A DNA stretch of 64,000 bases from Caballeronia jiangsuensis (GCA_000648925.1 JFHF01000041.1:1-64000), one strand, 5' to 3'; positions 1 to 8,152 are shown, counted from the stretch's first letter. Program-made: numbers and translations. Notes: a model not told the origin generated them from the letters alone.

Positions 1-446
1 CAGCTTCTCACCGCCCGCGGTCACACGCACGTTGGCTATGCTTGCCAGCCGCAGGCGGTACTCGCCTAAGTGTCGCCCTCGAAGGACTTACCGGGCTTGG
101 CTCGCGCACGGTCTGCCGCCCGAGACGTTTCAGCGCGCTGGTTCAGCACCAAATAGCTCCGGCCCGCTTCGCGGCCGACCGGTCAATCGGGTCGGTGCGG
201 GCTTCTTTGCTAACGCAGTTATCTCAATGCGCTGCGTACACCGATTGTTTCCCTTGCATACCCAACGGCAGCGCGTAGCGCTGTGCCGAAGCTCTTTCGT
301 GCTGAACCAGCGCGCTCAAACAACTAGCTCGACAGACCGTGCGCGAGCCAAGCCCGATTGGGCCTTTGGGGGCGACACTTAGGCGAGGGCCACCGCGGGC
401 TGGCAAGCATGGCCAAACTGCGTGTGACCGCGAGCCTGAACGAGCT
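1..446. repeat. Long imperfect inverted repeat (arms 1-157 and 291-446)
   Basis: The reverse complement of 291-446 aligns along its length with 1-157. Shared blocks include GCGGTCACACGCA, ATGCTTGCCAGCC, TCGCCTAAGTGTCGCCC, CGGGCTTGGCTCGCGCACGG and GCGCGCTGGTTCAGCAC. About 130 bp of unrelated sequence lies between the arms. Frames in this stretch have no recognisable protein similarity. The left arm starts at the window edge, so the element may extend further left. I infer a dispersed, non-coding repeat of the kind scattered through Burkholderiaceae genomes; copy number cannot be judged here. Confidence 0.75.
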
Positions 447-448
447 GC

Positions 449-520
449 TTTCTTTGGTTACTTTCTTTGCAGCAGCAAAGAAAGTGACTGCCGCCCCGCA
501 CAGGGGCAGTGCTAATAAAC
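449..520. repeat. Burkholderia-type hairpin repeat
   Basis: Directly beyond the right arm of the inverted repeat lies a TTTCTTTGG-type motif followed by a near-perfect hairpin at 457-488, in which GTTACTTTCTTTGC pairs with GCAAAGAAAGTGAC around a four-base loop. A GCCGCCCCGCACAGGGGC stretch follows (490-507), itself able to fold. I recall this combination as common between genes in Paraburkholderia-like genomes. It may act as a transcript end or processing site for the LysR gene that stops at 577. Confidence 0.6.
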
Positions 521-576
521 CGACACGAACCCGGGATCCAGCGAAAAACAACGAGCAAATGCGCCAACAACAAGCC

Positions 577-1494
577 CTATTCCCGAGCTTCGACGGTTCG
601 CAAATGCTCAAACAGCAACCGACTAACAGGCGAGAGCGCGTCCGAATCCCGCACGACGATCACAAGACTACGCGCAGCCCATTCGTCATCGAGCGGCACG
701 GCCGCAAGCCCGAGCTGACGACCCATCGCCTCGAACACCTGCAACGGCAGCACGCCGACGCCCATGCCGGCCTGCACCATGCGGCACACGGCATCGAACC
801 CGGGCACATGGATGCGCAGCCGCAACGCACGCCCCGCCTGCCGCGCCGCGAGATGCGTGCGCATGTTGATGGAGCTCGCCGAATGCAGCCCGATGTGATC
901 GAAATCCAGCGTCTCCGCAAACGCGACGCTGTCGCGCTGCGCCAGCGGATGATCGCCAGGCATGACGAGCGCCAGCCGATCATGCCGGTAATGCGCGCTC
1001 TCAAGTCCGCGCGTGTCGGCATCGCCGGAACAGATACCGAGATCGACGAGACTGTCCGCCACGCCTTCCACGATGCCGCCGCTCGGCCGCTCTTCGAGAT
1101 CGATCTTGATCTGGTCGTGCACGGACGAAAACGCGCGCAAATCCTCCGGCAGGAATTCCACGATCGCGGACAGGTTCGCCATCATCCGCACATAGCCGCG
1201 CACGCCGCTCGCATGTTCGGCGAGTTCGATGCCGATGTTCTCGACATCGCGCAACACACGTCGCGCGTGATGAAGCAGCGTTTCGCCCGCAGGCGTCAGT
1301 TGCATGCCGCGCGCCTTGCGCTCGAACAGCACGGCGCCCACGGCCTGCTCCAGTTCGAGCAGCCGCTTGCTCGCCGCCGACACCGCGATCGCCTCGCGCT
1401 CGGCCGCGCGCGTGAGCGTGCCCTCCTCGAACACCGCGAGAAAGAGCTGCAGCGTCGTGAGATCGAGGCGTCGGAGGAGATTTCGCGTGGCCAT
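577..1494 (-). CDS. LysR-family transcriptional regulator
   Basis: A 305-residue protein of normal LysR length. The N-terminus carries the winged HTH (start MATRNLLRRLDLTTLQLF, followed by EGTLTRAAEREAIAVSAAS and LEQAVGAVLFERKARG). The rest is a periplasmic-binding-like effector domain, with VDLGICSGDADTRG in the inducer cleft region. The frame is open much further upstream, but that part is out-of-frame shadow of the thioesterase; the ATG at 1494 matches the family N-terminus. It lies 17 bp downstream of the thioesterase gene on the same strand, so the two are probably co-transcribed. The target genes and ligand cannot be told from the sequence. Confidence 0.88.
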   Translation of the reverse strand: MATRNLLRRLDLTTLQLFLAVFEEGTLTRAAEREAIAVSAASKRLLELEQAVGAVLFERKARGMQLTPAGETLLHHARRVLRDVENIGIELAEHASGVRGYVRMMANLSAIVEFLPEDLRAFSSVHDQIKIDLEERPSGGIVEGVADSLVDLGICSGDADTRGLESAHYRHDRLALVMPGDHPLAQRDSVAFAETLDFDHIGLHSASSINMRTHLAARQAGRALRLRIHVPGFDAVCRMVQAGMGVGVLPLQVFEAMGRQLGLAAVPLDDEWAARSLVIVVRDSDALSPVSRLLFEHLRTVEARE

Positions 1495-1511
1495 CGGCGG
1501 ACGTGCCGGAA

Positions 1512-1898
1512 TCAGCGGGCGTATTTGAACGTGCCTTGCGCGCTCGCGATCATCACGCGATCGTCGACCCACGCCTCGCCGCGCGCGAAGTACACGGAGC
1601 GTCCCTGCCGCTCGAGGAAGCCTTTCGCGACGACCTTGTCGCCGATACCGCGATCGAGATAGTTCACGGTCAGCGAGAGCGTGAAGCCGTGCACGGGCAC
1701 GTCGTCCGTCGTGAAAAGGCCCGCGTAACCGCACGCCGCGTCGAGCAACGTGGCGATCGCGCCGCCCTGAAGGATGCGCTGCCGGTTCAGATGCCCCGCC
1801 TGGATCGGCATCGTGAATTCGGCATAGCCCGCGCGCCATTCGGTGAAGGTCGCGCCGAGCGCTTCGAGAAACGGATTGTCCAGATCCAGATTCGCCAC
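1512..1898 (-). CDS. PaaI-type hotdog-fold thioesterase
   Basis: A 128-residue single hotdog domain. The segment LNRQRILQGGAIATLLDAAC is the family signature: helix start and backbone loop that cradle the acyl-CoA thioester. The later strand FTLSLTVNYLDRG is also typical. The predicted role is hydrolysis of acyl- or aryl-CoA thioesters in the cytoplasm; the substrate is unknown. I chose the GTG start at 1898 because AGGAG lies five bases upstream; an in-frame ATG at 1964 has no such site and would add 22 atypical residues. The gene precedes a LysR gene by 17 bp, which suggests a two-gene operon. Confidence 0.8.
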   Translation of the reverse strand: MANLDLDNPFLEALGATFTEWRAGYAEFTMPIQAGHLNRQRILQGGAIATLLDAACGYAGLFTTDDVPVHGFTLSLTVNYLDRGIGDKVVAKGFLERQGRSVYFARGEAWVDDRVMIASAQGTFKYAR

Positions 1899-1993
1899 TT
1901 CTGCTCCTGATTGCGTGCGTTTGCGAGCGATTGTGCCATCGCCGGGCGCGGACTGCCGAACCAAGCCAACACTTTGCAGAATGCGCCGTGCAT

Positions 1994-2017
1994 GAAAAAA
2001 CCCGCACGCGGCGGGTT
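1994..2017 (-). terminator. Rho-independent terminator
   Basis: On the minus strand a seven-base-pair stem (AACCCGC with GCGGGTT, five-base loop) runs into six T residues. It lies 186 bp downstream of the 63-residue ORF at 2203-2394 and upstream of the thioesterase, so it would end the small gene's transcript. Confidence 0.65.
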
Positions 2018-2100
2018 CTATTTACAAATCAACGATTATTTCCGTTTGACAACGCACACAAAATTCACCATGCCGGCTCGATTAAACCGGCATTATGCGT

Positions 2101-2121
2101 TTCATGAAGCTCCTTCATGAA
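2101..2121. promoter_or_regulatory. Perfect 9/3/9 palindrome
   Basis: TTCATGAAG and CTTCATGAA flank a three-base spacer (CTC). The symmetry suits a dimeric regulator binding site. It lies between the small orphan gene and the thioesterase-LysR pair, so it could be a LysR site or part of a hairpin; the sequence does not decide. Confidence 0.35.
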
Positions 2122-2202
2122 TAGCGCCGATGCGCATTTTCATGCGCTTTTATGTGCGCCGTGAAAAACCGTGTCACGCGCGCAACACCTTGCATTAAGT
2201 CA

Positions 2203-2394
2203 TCAGTTATATCCACGAATCACGCAGGAATTTTTTTCCTCTTCCGTCTTTGCGAAACGTCCGCAAATTTCGGCGACATATTCCGGCGCCGCGGATACCT
2301 GACTGGAACGATGCGACACAGTAACGCTCGTGTCCGGCGGCAGTTCGCCGTCGTCGATCCAGGCATAGAAATGCGCGCTCGTATTCGCTTCCAT
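2203..2394 (-). CDS. Small conserved-looking hypothetical protein (63 aa)
   Basis: I do not recognise this 63-residue protein (starts MEANTSAHFYAWIDDGELPP). It is acidic near its N-terminus, has two cysteines (in AEICGRF and NSCVIRG), and no signal peptide or membrane segment. Support for its being real comes from a strong ribosome-binding site, AAAGGAG, seven bases before the ATG, and from a rho-independent terminator downstream on the same strand at 1994-2017. It stands alone between two unrelated gene pairs. It could be a small stress or accessory protein; no function is assigned. Confidence 0.5.
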   Translation of the reverse strand: MEANTSAHFYAWIDDGELPPDTSVTVSHRSSQVSAAPEYVAEICGRFAKTEEEKNSCVIRGYN

Positions 2395-2590
2395 GTTTTG
2401 TCTCCTTTCTGTGAAGCGCGAAGAAAAAAGCGTCTCGATGGTTCCAGAATGCGCTTATCGAAAGCCTGTGGCCCTAGTGGATTACGTTGATGGACTTCGC
2501 ACGCAAGCGTGACGATGATGATAAGAATGCCCGTTCGAAACGCATCCCGGCCAGTTTCCTACCCGCTTGTCTATTTCGTAGCTAAAAAAA

Positions 2591-2613
2591 TGCCCGGTGC
2601 AAAAGACCGGGCA
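2591..2613 (-). terminator. Rho-independent terminator of the FAD oxidase/ALDH operon
   Basis: On the minus strand an eight-base-pair stem (TGCCCGGT with ACCGGGCA, seven-base loop) is followed by seven T residues. It lies about 50 bp downstream of the stop codon at 2663. Confidence 0.85.
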
Positions 2614-2662
2614 GACTTAAATGATCCGTTATGGAAAGCGGCGTTTCCAAGTCATCTATCAG

Positions 2663-3835
2663 TTATACGACATTCTTTTCGATGATCGGCCGGCCTTCGA
2701 GCACGCGCGTCCAGTCCAGCGGCGATAAATCGAGCGTCTCGTAGCGTCCGCGCAAAATCAGTTCGCTCACGCCGCGTCCCGTCGCCGGGCCTTGTTGCAG
2801 GCCGTGGCCGCTGAATCCGTTCGCGAAAATGCAATTCTCCAGGCCCGGGTGGAAACCGATGATCGCGTTCTGATCGAGCACGTTGTATTCGTAATAGCCG
2901 GACCAGCAGCGCTCCACTCGCAACGCCTCGAATTCCGGCACGCGATGCGCGAGCGTCGGCCAGATCACGTCGTCGAAGAGCGCGTGATCGACTTCGTCGA
3001 GCGGCAGATCGTCGGGATCGTTGTCCGCCGAGGGCGACGTGCCGCAGATATACGTGCGCCCTTCCGGCCGGAAATAGACGCCGGTCGGATCGATCAGCAA
3101 AGGCGCGCGTTCGAGCTTCGCCGGCGACGACACGTTGAAGATGCTGCGCCTGCGCGCGTACACCGGAATGTCGATGCCGAGCATGGCCGCGATCGCGCGC
3201 GACCACGCGCCCGCCGCATTGACGACGACATCGCACGGATATGTTTCGCCGTTGGCCGCGCGCACGGTGCTCGCGCGCCGTCCTTCGCGTTCGATGCCGA
3301 CGACTTCCGTCGTCACATAGCGCGCGCCCAGCGACTGCGCCTTGCGCCGCAGCGCCTGCACGAGTCCGTAGCCATCGAACCAGCCTTCGCCGCTCTCGCC
3401 GAACGCGCCCGCGGCGAGATCGCCCGTGTTGAGCCACGGAAAGCGCGCATGTAGTTGCGCGGCATCGAGCAGGCTGATGTCCGCGCCGAGTTCGCGTTGC
3501 AGCGCGTGGTTCTCGCGCAGCGTCGCCGCGCCCGCCGGCGTCGCGAGAAAGAGATAGCCGCCTTCGTGCAGATCGATCGACGGACGTTCGCCATTCACTT
3601 CGAGCCGCTCGCCGATCGAGCGCAGAAAGTCGATGCCGAAGAGCGACATGCGCACCGAGAGCGGCGTCGAGAACTGCTGCCGGATCGATGCCGCCGACAG
3701 CGCCGACGACGAGCGCGCGTAAGTCGGATCGCGCTCGATCACCGTCACCTGCACCGTCGGGTCCGATGCGCGCAGAAAGTACGCCACCGAACTGCCGATC
3801 ACCCCGCCGCCCACGATGACAACGCTTGAACTCAC
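2663..3835 (-). CDS. FAD-dependent oxidoreductase of the DAO family (putative L-pipecolate oxidase)
   Basis: A 390-residue amine or amino-acid oxidase-type flavoprotein. The N-terminus has the FAD dinucleotide fold (VVIVGGGVIGSSVAYFLR, residues 5-22) and an ERD ribose-binding acid; the C-terminus has the second flavin motif FANGFSGHGLQQGPATGR. There is no signal peptide. It starts at GTG and lies 7 bp after the AmaB-like aldehyde dehydrogenase. In pseudomonads the pair AmaA (pipecolate oxidase) and AmaB converts L-pipecolate through piperideine-6-carboxylate to 2-aminoadipate, and this layout fits that. The pipecolate assignment is inferred from context; a sarcosine- or other imino-acid oxidase is the main alternative. 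Confidence 0.75.
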   Translation of the reverse strand: MSSSVVIVGGGVIGSSVAYFLRASDPTVQVTVIERDPTYARSSSALSAASIRQQFSTPLSVRMSLFGIDFLRSIGERLEVNGERPSIDLHEGGYLFLATPAGAATLRENHALQRELGADISLLDAAQLHARFPWLNTGDLAAGAFGESGEGWFDGYGLVQALRRKAQSLGARYVTTEVVGIEREGRRASTVRAANGETYPCDVVVNAAGAWSRAIAAMLGIDIPVYARRRSIFNVSSPAKLERAPLLIDPTGVYFRPEGRTYICGTSPSADNDPDDLPLDEVDHALFDDVIWPTLAHRVPEFEALRVERCWSGYYEYNVLDQNAIIGFHPGLENCIFANGFSGHGLQQGPATGRGVSELILRGRYETLDLSPLDWTRVLEGRPIIEKNVV

Positions 3836-3842
3836 ATCGCCC

Positions 3843-5342
3843 TCAGCTCAGATTGAAGTCGATGCCCTGCGCGAGCGGCAATTCCGACGAGTAGTTGATC
3901 GTGTTGGTCGCGCGGCGCATATAGGCCTTCCACGCATCCGAGCCCGATTCGCGGCCGCCGCCCGTTTCCTTCTCGCCGCCGAATGCTCCGCCGATCTCCG
4001 CGCCGCTCGGCCCGATGTTCACGTTGGCGATGCCGCAATCGCTGCCCGACGCGGACAGGAAGCGCTCGGCCTCGCGCAGATCGGTCGTGAACGCGCACGA
4101 CGACAGGCCATGCGCGCTGGCGTTGTTCGCGGCGATGGCTTCATCGAAATCGGAATAGCGCATCACGTAGAGGATCGGCGCGAAGGTTTCCTTCAGCACG
4201 ACGTCCGTTTGCGACGGCATTTCGACGAGCGCCGGGCGCACGTAGTAGCCGTTTTCCTGGCCCTTCACGGTGACGCGCTCGCCGCCGGACACCTTGCCGC
4301 CCTCGCCCTTCGCCTGCTCCAGCGCGTCCTGCATGCGCGCGAACGCTTGCACGTCGATGAGCGGGCCCATCAGCACGCCCTGCTCCAGCGGATTGCCGAC
4401 CGGCACCTTCGCGTAGAGATCTTTCAGGCGCGCGACGGTTTCGTCGTAGATGCTGTCGTGCACGAACAGACGCCGCAGCGACGTGCAGCGCTGTCCCGCC
4501 GTGCCGACCGCCGAGAACAGGATGCCGCGCAGCGCGAGATCGCGATTGGCGGTCTGCGAGACGATGCCCGCGTTGTTGCCGCCCAGTTCGAGAATCGAGC
4601 GGCCGAAGCGCTCGGCCACCGCGACGCCGACCTTGCGGCCCATTTCTGTGCTGCCCGTCGCGCTGACGATATCGGAGCGCTTGTCCGCGACGAGCGCCGC
4701 GCCGACCTCGCGTCCGCCGATGATCACCGACGCGAGGCCCGCCGGCGCCGAGCCGAATTCCTCGATGGCGTCGCGCAGGATGCGATCGACGGCGAGCGCG
4801 GTGAGCGGCGTCTTCTCCGATGGCTTCCACACGACCGCATTGCCGCACACGAGCGCGAGCGCCGCGTTCCACGACCACACCGCGACCGGAAAGTTGAACG
4901 CCGAGATGATCGTGCACACGCCGAACGGATGCCACGTCTCCGCCATCCGATGGCCCGGGCGCTCGGACGCGATCGTCAGGCCATACAACTGGCGCGAGAG
5001 ACCGACGGCGAAATCGCAGATGTCGATCATTTCCTGCACTTCGCCCAGGCCTTCCTGAAGAATCTTGCCCGCTTCGAGCGACACCAGGCGGCCGAGCGCC
5101 TCCTTCTTCTCGCGCAGGCGGTTGCCGAGCAGTCGCACGAGTTCGCCGCGTCGCGGTGCGGGAACGTTGCGCCACGTGGCAAACGCTTCGCGCGCTGCGC
5201 CGAGGGCGGCGTCGACGTCGGCGGTGGTGTTCTGCTTCACCCGGCCGATAACTTCGCCCGTGATCGGTGACGTCACGGCGATGTCGCCATCGGTGACGAG
5301 GCTCGCGATGCCGAGGTCGGAAAGAATCGATTGTGCGTTCAC
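3843..5342 (-). CDS. amaB: L-aminoadipate-semialdehyde / piperideine-6-carboxylate dehydrogenase (ALDH7 type)
   Basis: A 499-residue aldehyde dehydrogenase. It shows the cofactor and active-site blocks in order: SAFNFPVAVWSWN (148-159), the catalytic glutamate in LELGGNNAG (Glu252) and the catalytic cysteine in GTAGQRCTSLRR (Cys286). The GNNAG and QRCTSLRR forms, and the C-terminal IGGAFGGEKETGGGRESGSDAWK, are typical of the ALDH7/AmaB (antiquitin) branch, which oxidises 2-aminoadipate semialdehyde in lysine catabolism. The start is GTG, with AAGGA upstream. It is the first gene of a two-gene operon with the FAD oxidase and is divergent from an XRE-cupin regulator that probably controls it. 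Confidence 0.82.
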   Translation of the reverse strand: MNAQSILSDLGIASLVTDGDIAVTSPITGEVIGRVKQNTTADVDAALGAAREAFATWRNVPAPRRGELVRLLGNRLREKKEALGRLVSLEAGKILQEGLGEVQEMIDICDFAVGLSRQLYGLTIASERPGHRMAETWHPFGVCTIISAFNFPVAVWSWNAALALVCGNAVVWKPSEKTPLTALAVDRILRDAIEEFGSAPAGLASVIIGGREVGAALVADKRSDIVSATGSTEMGRKVGVAVAERFGRSILELGGNNAGIVSQTANRDLALRGILFSAVGTAGQRCTSLRRLFVHDSIYDETVARLKDLYAKVPVGNPLEQGVLMGPLIDVQAFARMQDALEQAKGEGGKVSGGERVTVKGQENGYYVRPALVEMPSQTDVVLKETFAPILYVMRYSDFDEAIAANNASAHGLSSCAFTTDLREAERFLSASGSDCGIANVNIGPSGAEIGGAFGGEKETGGGRESGSDAWKAYMRRATNTINYSSELPLAQGIDFNLS

Positions 5343-5576
5343 GATGGGAGTCCTTTTGAAGCGCTGCGTTCTTCAGATCGAAGTTTCTGATAAGAAACTT
5401 TCGTAAGTCCGGCCACTATACGCGCTGCCGCCGTCGCTCACAACAGCGGACAATATTGGGGTTGTCACCAATGCGTACGGCCTTTTGCGGCGGTAGATTT
5501 GGCTTGTTTCGCGGCGTCGCTCCGCATTCTGGCGGCGCTCGCGCGATGTTATGATCGGAAACAAAACGATTCTCCT
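5343..5576. promoter_or_regulatory. Divergent promoter region between amaB-like operon and XRE-cupin gene
   Basis: These 234 bp separate two divergent starts. They contain AAGTTTCTGATAAGAAACTTTC near 5380-5402, in which AAGTTTCT and AGAAACTT form an inverted repeat. This is a plausible operator for the XRE-type regulator, close to the operon start. No canonical -35/-10 pair was clear. Confidence 0.45.
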
Positions 5577-6218
5577 ATGCCCAGCCTCAGCACGAAAAAT
5601 TCGCCCGAACAATCCGCATCCGATCTCGGACGCCGGGTGAAACGCGCACGGCTCGCGCATGATCTGACGCTCGAAACCGCGAGCCGGCTGTGTGGCGTAT
5701 CGCGGTCGGCGCTGTCGAAGATCGAAAACGGCCTGATGTCGCCGACTTTCGATGTGCTTCAGAAAATCGTGCGTGGGCTGCAGATCGATCTCGCCGAGCT
5801 GTTCGGCACCGCGCCCGCGCCGAACGCAAGCGGCCGGCGCGCGCTCACGCGCCGCGACGAGGGGCAGCGCCACGCGTATCGCGGCTATCAGATGGAATTG
5901 CTCGCAACCGAGCTCGCGCACAAGGCAATGCTGCCGTTTCGCATCCGCATTTCGGCGCATACGCTCGATGCATTCGACGACTGGGGCCGTCACGAAGGCG
6001 AAGAATTTCTCTACGTGATGAGCGGCAGCGTGTGCCTCTACTCCGAACTCTACGCGCCGACGCATCTGAATGCCGGCGACAGCATCTACTTCGACAGCCG
6101 CACCGGCCACGCGGCCATATCGACGAGCGAGGAAGACGCCGAAGTGCTGTGGATGGCGACGGGCGGCGGCGTACCGGCGCCATCGTCCACCGCCGCCGAT
6201 GCGGTGGACGCGGGCTGA
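5577..6218 (+). CDS. XRE-family transcriptional regulator with C-terminal cupin sensor
   Basis: A 213-residue two-domain regulator. Residues about 15-75 form an HTH of the XRE type, with LGRRVKRARLAHDLTLETAS followed by GVSRSALSKIENGLMSPT. Residues about 110-195 are a cupin beta-barrel with GRHEGEEFLYVMSG and LNAGDSIYFDSRTGH, which binds a small effector. I chose the ATG at 5577 because the family usually begins shortly before the HTH; an in-frame ATG at 5499 is less likely. It is divergent from the aldehyde dehydrogenase/FAD oxidase operon, so autoregulation and control of that operon are likely. Its stop lies 5 bp from the convergent P450 stop. Confidence 0.85.
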   Translation: MPSLSTKNSPEQSASDLGRRVKRARLAHDLTLETASRLCGVSRSALSKIENGLMSPTFDVLQKIVRGLQIDLAELFGTAPAPNASGRRALTRRDEGQRHAYRGYQMELLATELAHKAMLPFRIRISAHTLDAFDDWGRHEGEEFLYVMSGSVCLYSELYAPTHLNAGDSIYFDSRTGHAAISTSEEDAEVLWMATGGGVPAPSSTAADAVDAG

Positions 6219-6223
6219 CGCCG

Positions 6224-7690
6224 TTATCGCAGGGCGAGACGCATCGGCATTGCGCTCGGGACCGCGGTGAATGTGCAGATTTCGCGGATATCGGCGGGAT
6301 TCGTGGCGAGCCGGGCGGTGAAGTTCGCCGTCAGCATCGACACGACGAGGCGCATCTCCACCGCCGCCAGATGCCGCCCCGGACACACACGCGGCCCCGC
6401 GCCGAATTGCAGATAGGCGCGCGGTTCATGCGCGCCGCGCTGTGATGCGCTTTCATGCCGATGGTCGTGGAGCCATCGGTCGGGATCGTAATGCTCAGGA
6501 TCGGCGTAGTTGTTCGGGTCCATCATCGCGGGACGGTTGAGCATGAACATCTTTGTACCGGCCGGCAAGCGCACGCCCTGAAGTCGCACTTCCTCGAGCG
6601 GTTCGAACGACAGATACGGCGCGACCGGATGCAGACGGCTCGCTTCCGTGCACACCGCTTCGCACAAATCGAGCTCGCGCATCGCGCCATAGCTCGGGCA
6701 CACCGTCGAGCCACCCAGCACACGCCGCGCGGATGCGGCGACGCGCGTCTGCAACGCATCGTCGGAGCCGAGGAAGAGCAGCGCCCACGCGATCGACGTC
6801 GCCGTCGTCTCCTCGCCCGCGACGAGCATCGTCAGCACATTGGCGGCGACTTCGTCGTCGGTGATGCCGGAGCCGGGCGCATCGCGCAGGGCGAGCATCG
6901 CTTCGAGCAGATTGCGCGGCGCGTGGGCCGTGTCGCCGAGCGGCGTCGCGCACGCTTCGGCCGCCGCTTCCTCGCGCATGCGGGCGCGTGCTCTCGCCAT
7001 CAGTTCGCGGATATGACGATGCACGTCGATCAGCGCTTCATCGAACTTGCGGTCGCGCGGGAACTTCACGTAGTGCCAGTAGGCGAAGGGCGCGTTCACG
7101 CGCGCCATCAGCATCGGCAGCAGCATCGCCAGTTGCTCCTGGATCAGCACGCGCTCGTTTTCCAGCGTGTTCGGATCTTCGCCGAACGCGAGCGCGCTCG
7201 TGACATCGACCGTGAAGCGCTTCAGATCGTCGGTCATGTCGACCACGCGCGCCTCGCGCGCAGCGGCTTCCCAGCGCCGCCGCAACCGCTCGGTGATCGC
7301 GGCGAGCGTGGGGTAAAACGCCTTGATGTGCGGAATCGACAGCGCCTGCATCACGAGACGGCGCTGCGGCTCCCAGGCCGCGCCCTCGATCGAGAACAGC
7401 CCGTTGCAGCCGAACTCTTTCAGGATATTTTCGATGGGCGCATAGCGGCGGTAACGATGCGGCCGCTCGCGCATCACGGCGTGGGACAGTTCGATGTCGT
7501 TCCAGACCGTGACGGGCGTCGTGCCGAAGCGGAATACGTAGGGCGTGCCGAGTTCGGCGGCCCAGCGTTCGAGCGTCAGATGGTGCGTGGCGGGCGGCAG
7601 CTGGTGCAGGTTGCCCAGGAGCGGCAGGCCGCGCGGCGACGGCAGGTCATCGATTTCGCGCAGGGACGTGTTGATGGACGCCGCGTTCAT
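6224..7690 (-). CDS. Cytochrome P450
   Basis: A 488-residue P450 monooxygenase. It has the I-helix oxygen-activation motif AGEETT (291-296), the K-helix ExxR (Glu349 to Arg352) and the heme loop FGAGPRVCPG with the thiolate Cys436. It starts with a proline-rich stretch (LPSPRGLPLLGNLHQLPP) like the hinge of membrane P450s but has no membrane anchor before it, so it is probably soluble. Length and motifs are closer to CYP102-heme-domain/fatty-acid-type class E enzymes than to short bacterial class B ones. No ferredoxin or reductase gene is adjacent, so redox partners must come from elsewhere. The substrate is unknown. Confidence 0.88.
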   Translation of the reverse strand: MNAASINTSLREIDDLPSPRGLPLLGNLHQLPPATHHLTLERWAAELGTPYVFRFGTTPVTVWNDIELSHAVMRERPHRYRRYAPIENILKEFGCNGLFSIEGAAWEPQRRLVMQALSIPHIKAFYPTLAAITERLRRRWEAAAREARVVDMTDDLKRFTVDVTSALAFGEDPNTLENERVLIQEQLAMLLPMLMARVNAPFAYWHYVKFPRDRKFDEALIDVHRHIRELMARARARMREEAAAEACATPLGDTAHAPRNLLEAMLALRDAPGSGITDDEVAANVLTMLVAGEETTATSIAWALLFLGSDDALQTRVAASARRVLGGSTVCPSYGAMRELDLCEAVCTEASRLHPVAPYLSFEPLEEVRLQGVRLPAGTKMFMLNRPAMMDPNNYADPEHYDPDRWLHDHRHESASQRGAHEPRAYLQFGAGPRVCPGRHLAAVEMRLVVSMLTANFTARLATNPADIREICTFTAVPSAMPMRLALR

Positions 7691-7870
7691 GATCGGCCTC
7701 GTGAGGGCTTGATCTGTGGAGGATAGTGCAGGAGCGGGGGATGAGGTTGGAAAGTGCGAAGCGCCGCGAAATGCAGCGCTTCAGCTTCGACGGAACGCGC
7801 GATCCTTTCTGCGCAGAATCCCGGATTTTCGTGTTTTCGATGGATCTTCCTGATCGTCTTACGGAACCCA

Positions 7871-8152
7871 TCAGGAAAACGGATAGCGTTGTCGTGCGTG
7901 AATCACGTTCACGACTTCGATCCAATCGTCCATGACGCGATAAACCAAAATGTAGTTCGGATGCGCGACAACTTCGCGTGTGCCCGGCTCACGCCCCGAG
8001 CGAAACAGCAATGGAGTAACAGAAGCAGGAATGACAGCTCTTTCAATGATCTCGAACATCGTCAAGGCTGCCCAAGGATTGTGTTCAGCGATGTAGTCCG
8101 TCAGTTGGTCAAGATCTTCAATTGCTTCAACGGCCCAGCGTATAGAAAGCAT
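7871..8152 (-). CDS. RelE/ParE-family toxin of a type II toxin-antitoxin pair
   Basis: A 93-residue small basic protein with the RelE/ParE fold pattern: an N-terminal strand (MLSIRWAVEAIEDLDQLTDYI), two helices, and a C-terminal strand set ending in VYRVMDDWIEVVNVIHARQRYP, the usual family finish. RelE members cleave mRNA on the ribosome and ParE members poison gyrase; the sequence alone does not separate these. The ATG at 8152 overlaps the antitoxin stop by one base (TGATG), so translation is coupled. A TTG one codon earlier is also in frame. The antitoxin gene lies upstream, the usual order for this family. Confidence 0.82.
   Translation of the reverse strand: MLSIRWAVEAIEDLDQLTDYIAEHNPWAALTMFEIIERAVIPASVTPLLFRSGREPGTREVVAHPNYILVYRVMDDWIEVVNVIHARQRYPFS

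Larger units (their letters stand above)
1899..2202. other. Intergenic stretch with several palindromes, no gene seen
   Basis: No convincing ORF. It holds the terminator hairpin at 1994-2017, a TGCCGG/CCGGCA hairpin at 2071-2092, a perfect TTCATGAAG-CTC-CTTCATGAA palindrome at 2101-2121, and a GCGCA/TGCGC stem followed by four T at about 2132-2151. The promoter of the thioesterase-LysR pair must lie here, but I see no clear -35/-10 pair. Confidence 0.5.

Noticed and set aside
358..1662. 434-codon plus-strand open frame
   Set aside because: It runs opposite the LysR gene and repeat, is rich in His/Arg/Ala, and resembles no protein. Such frames are expected opposite G+C-rich genes.
3816..5270. 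484-codon plus-strand open frame opposite the aldehyde dehydrogenase
   Set aside because: Composition is Arg/Ala/His-rich shadow; the opposite strand encodes a complete aldehyde dehydrogenase with catalytic residues.
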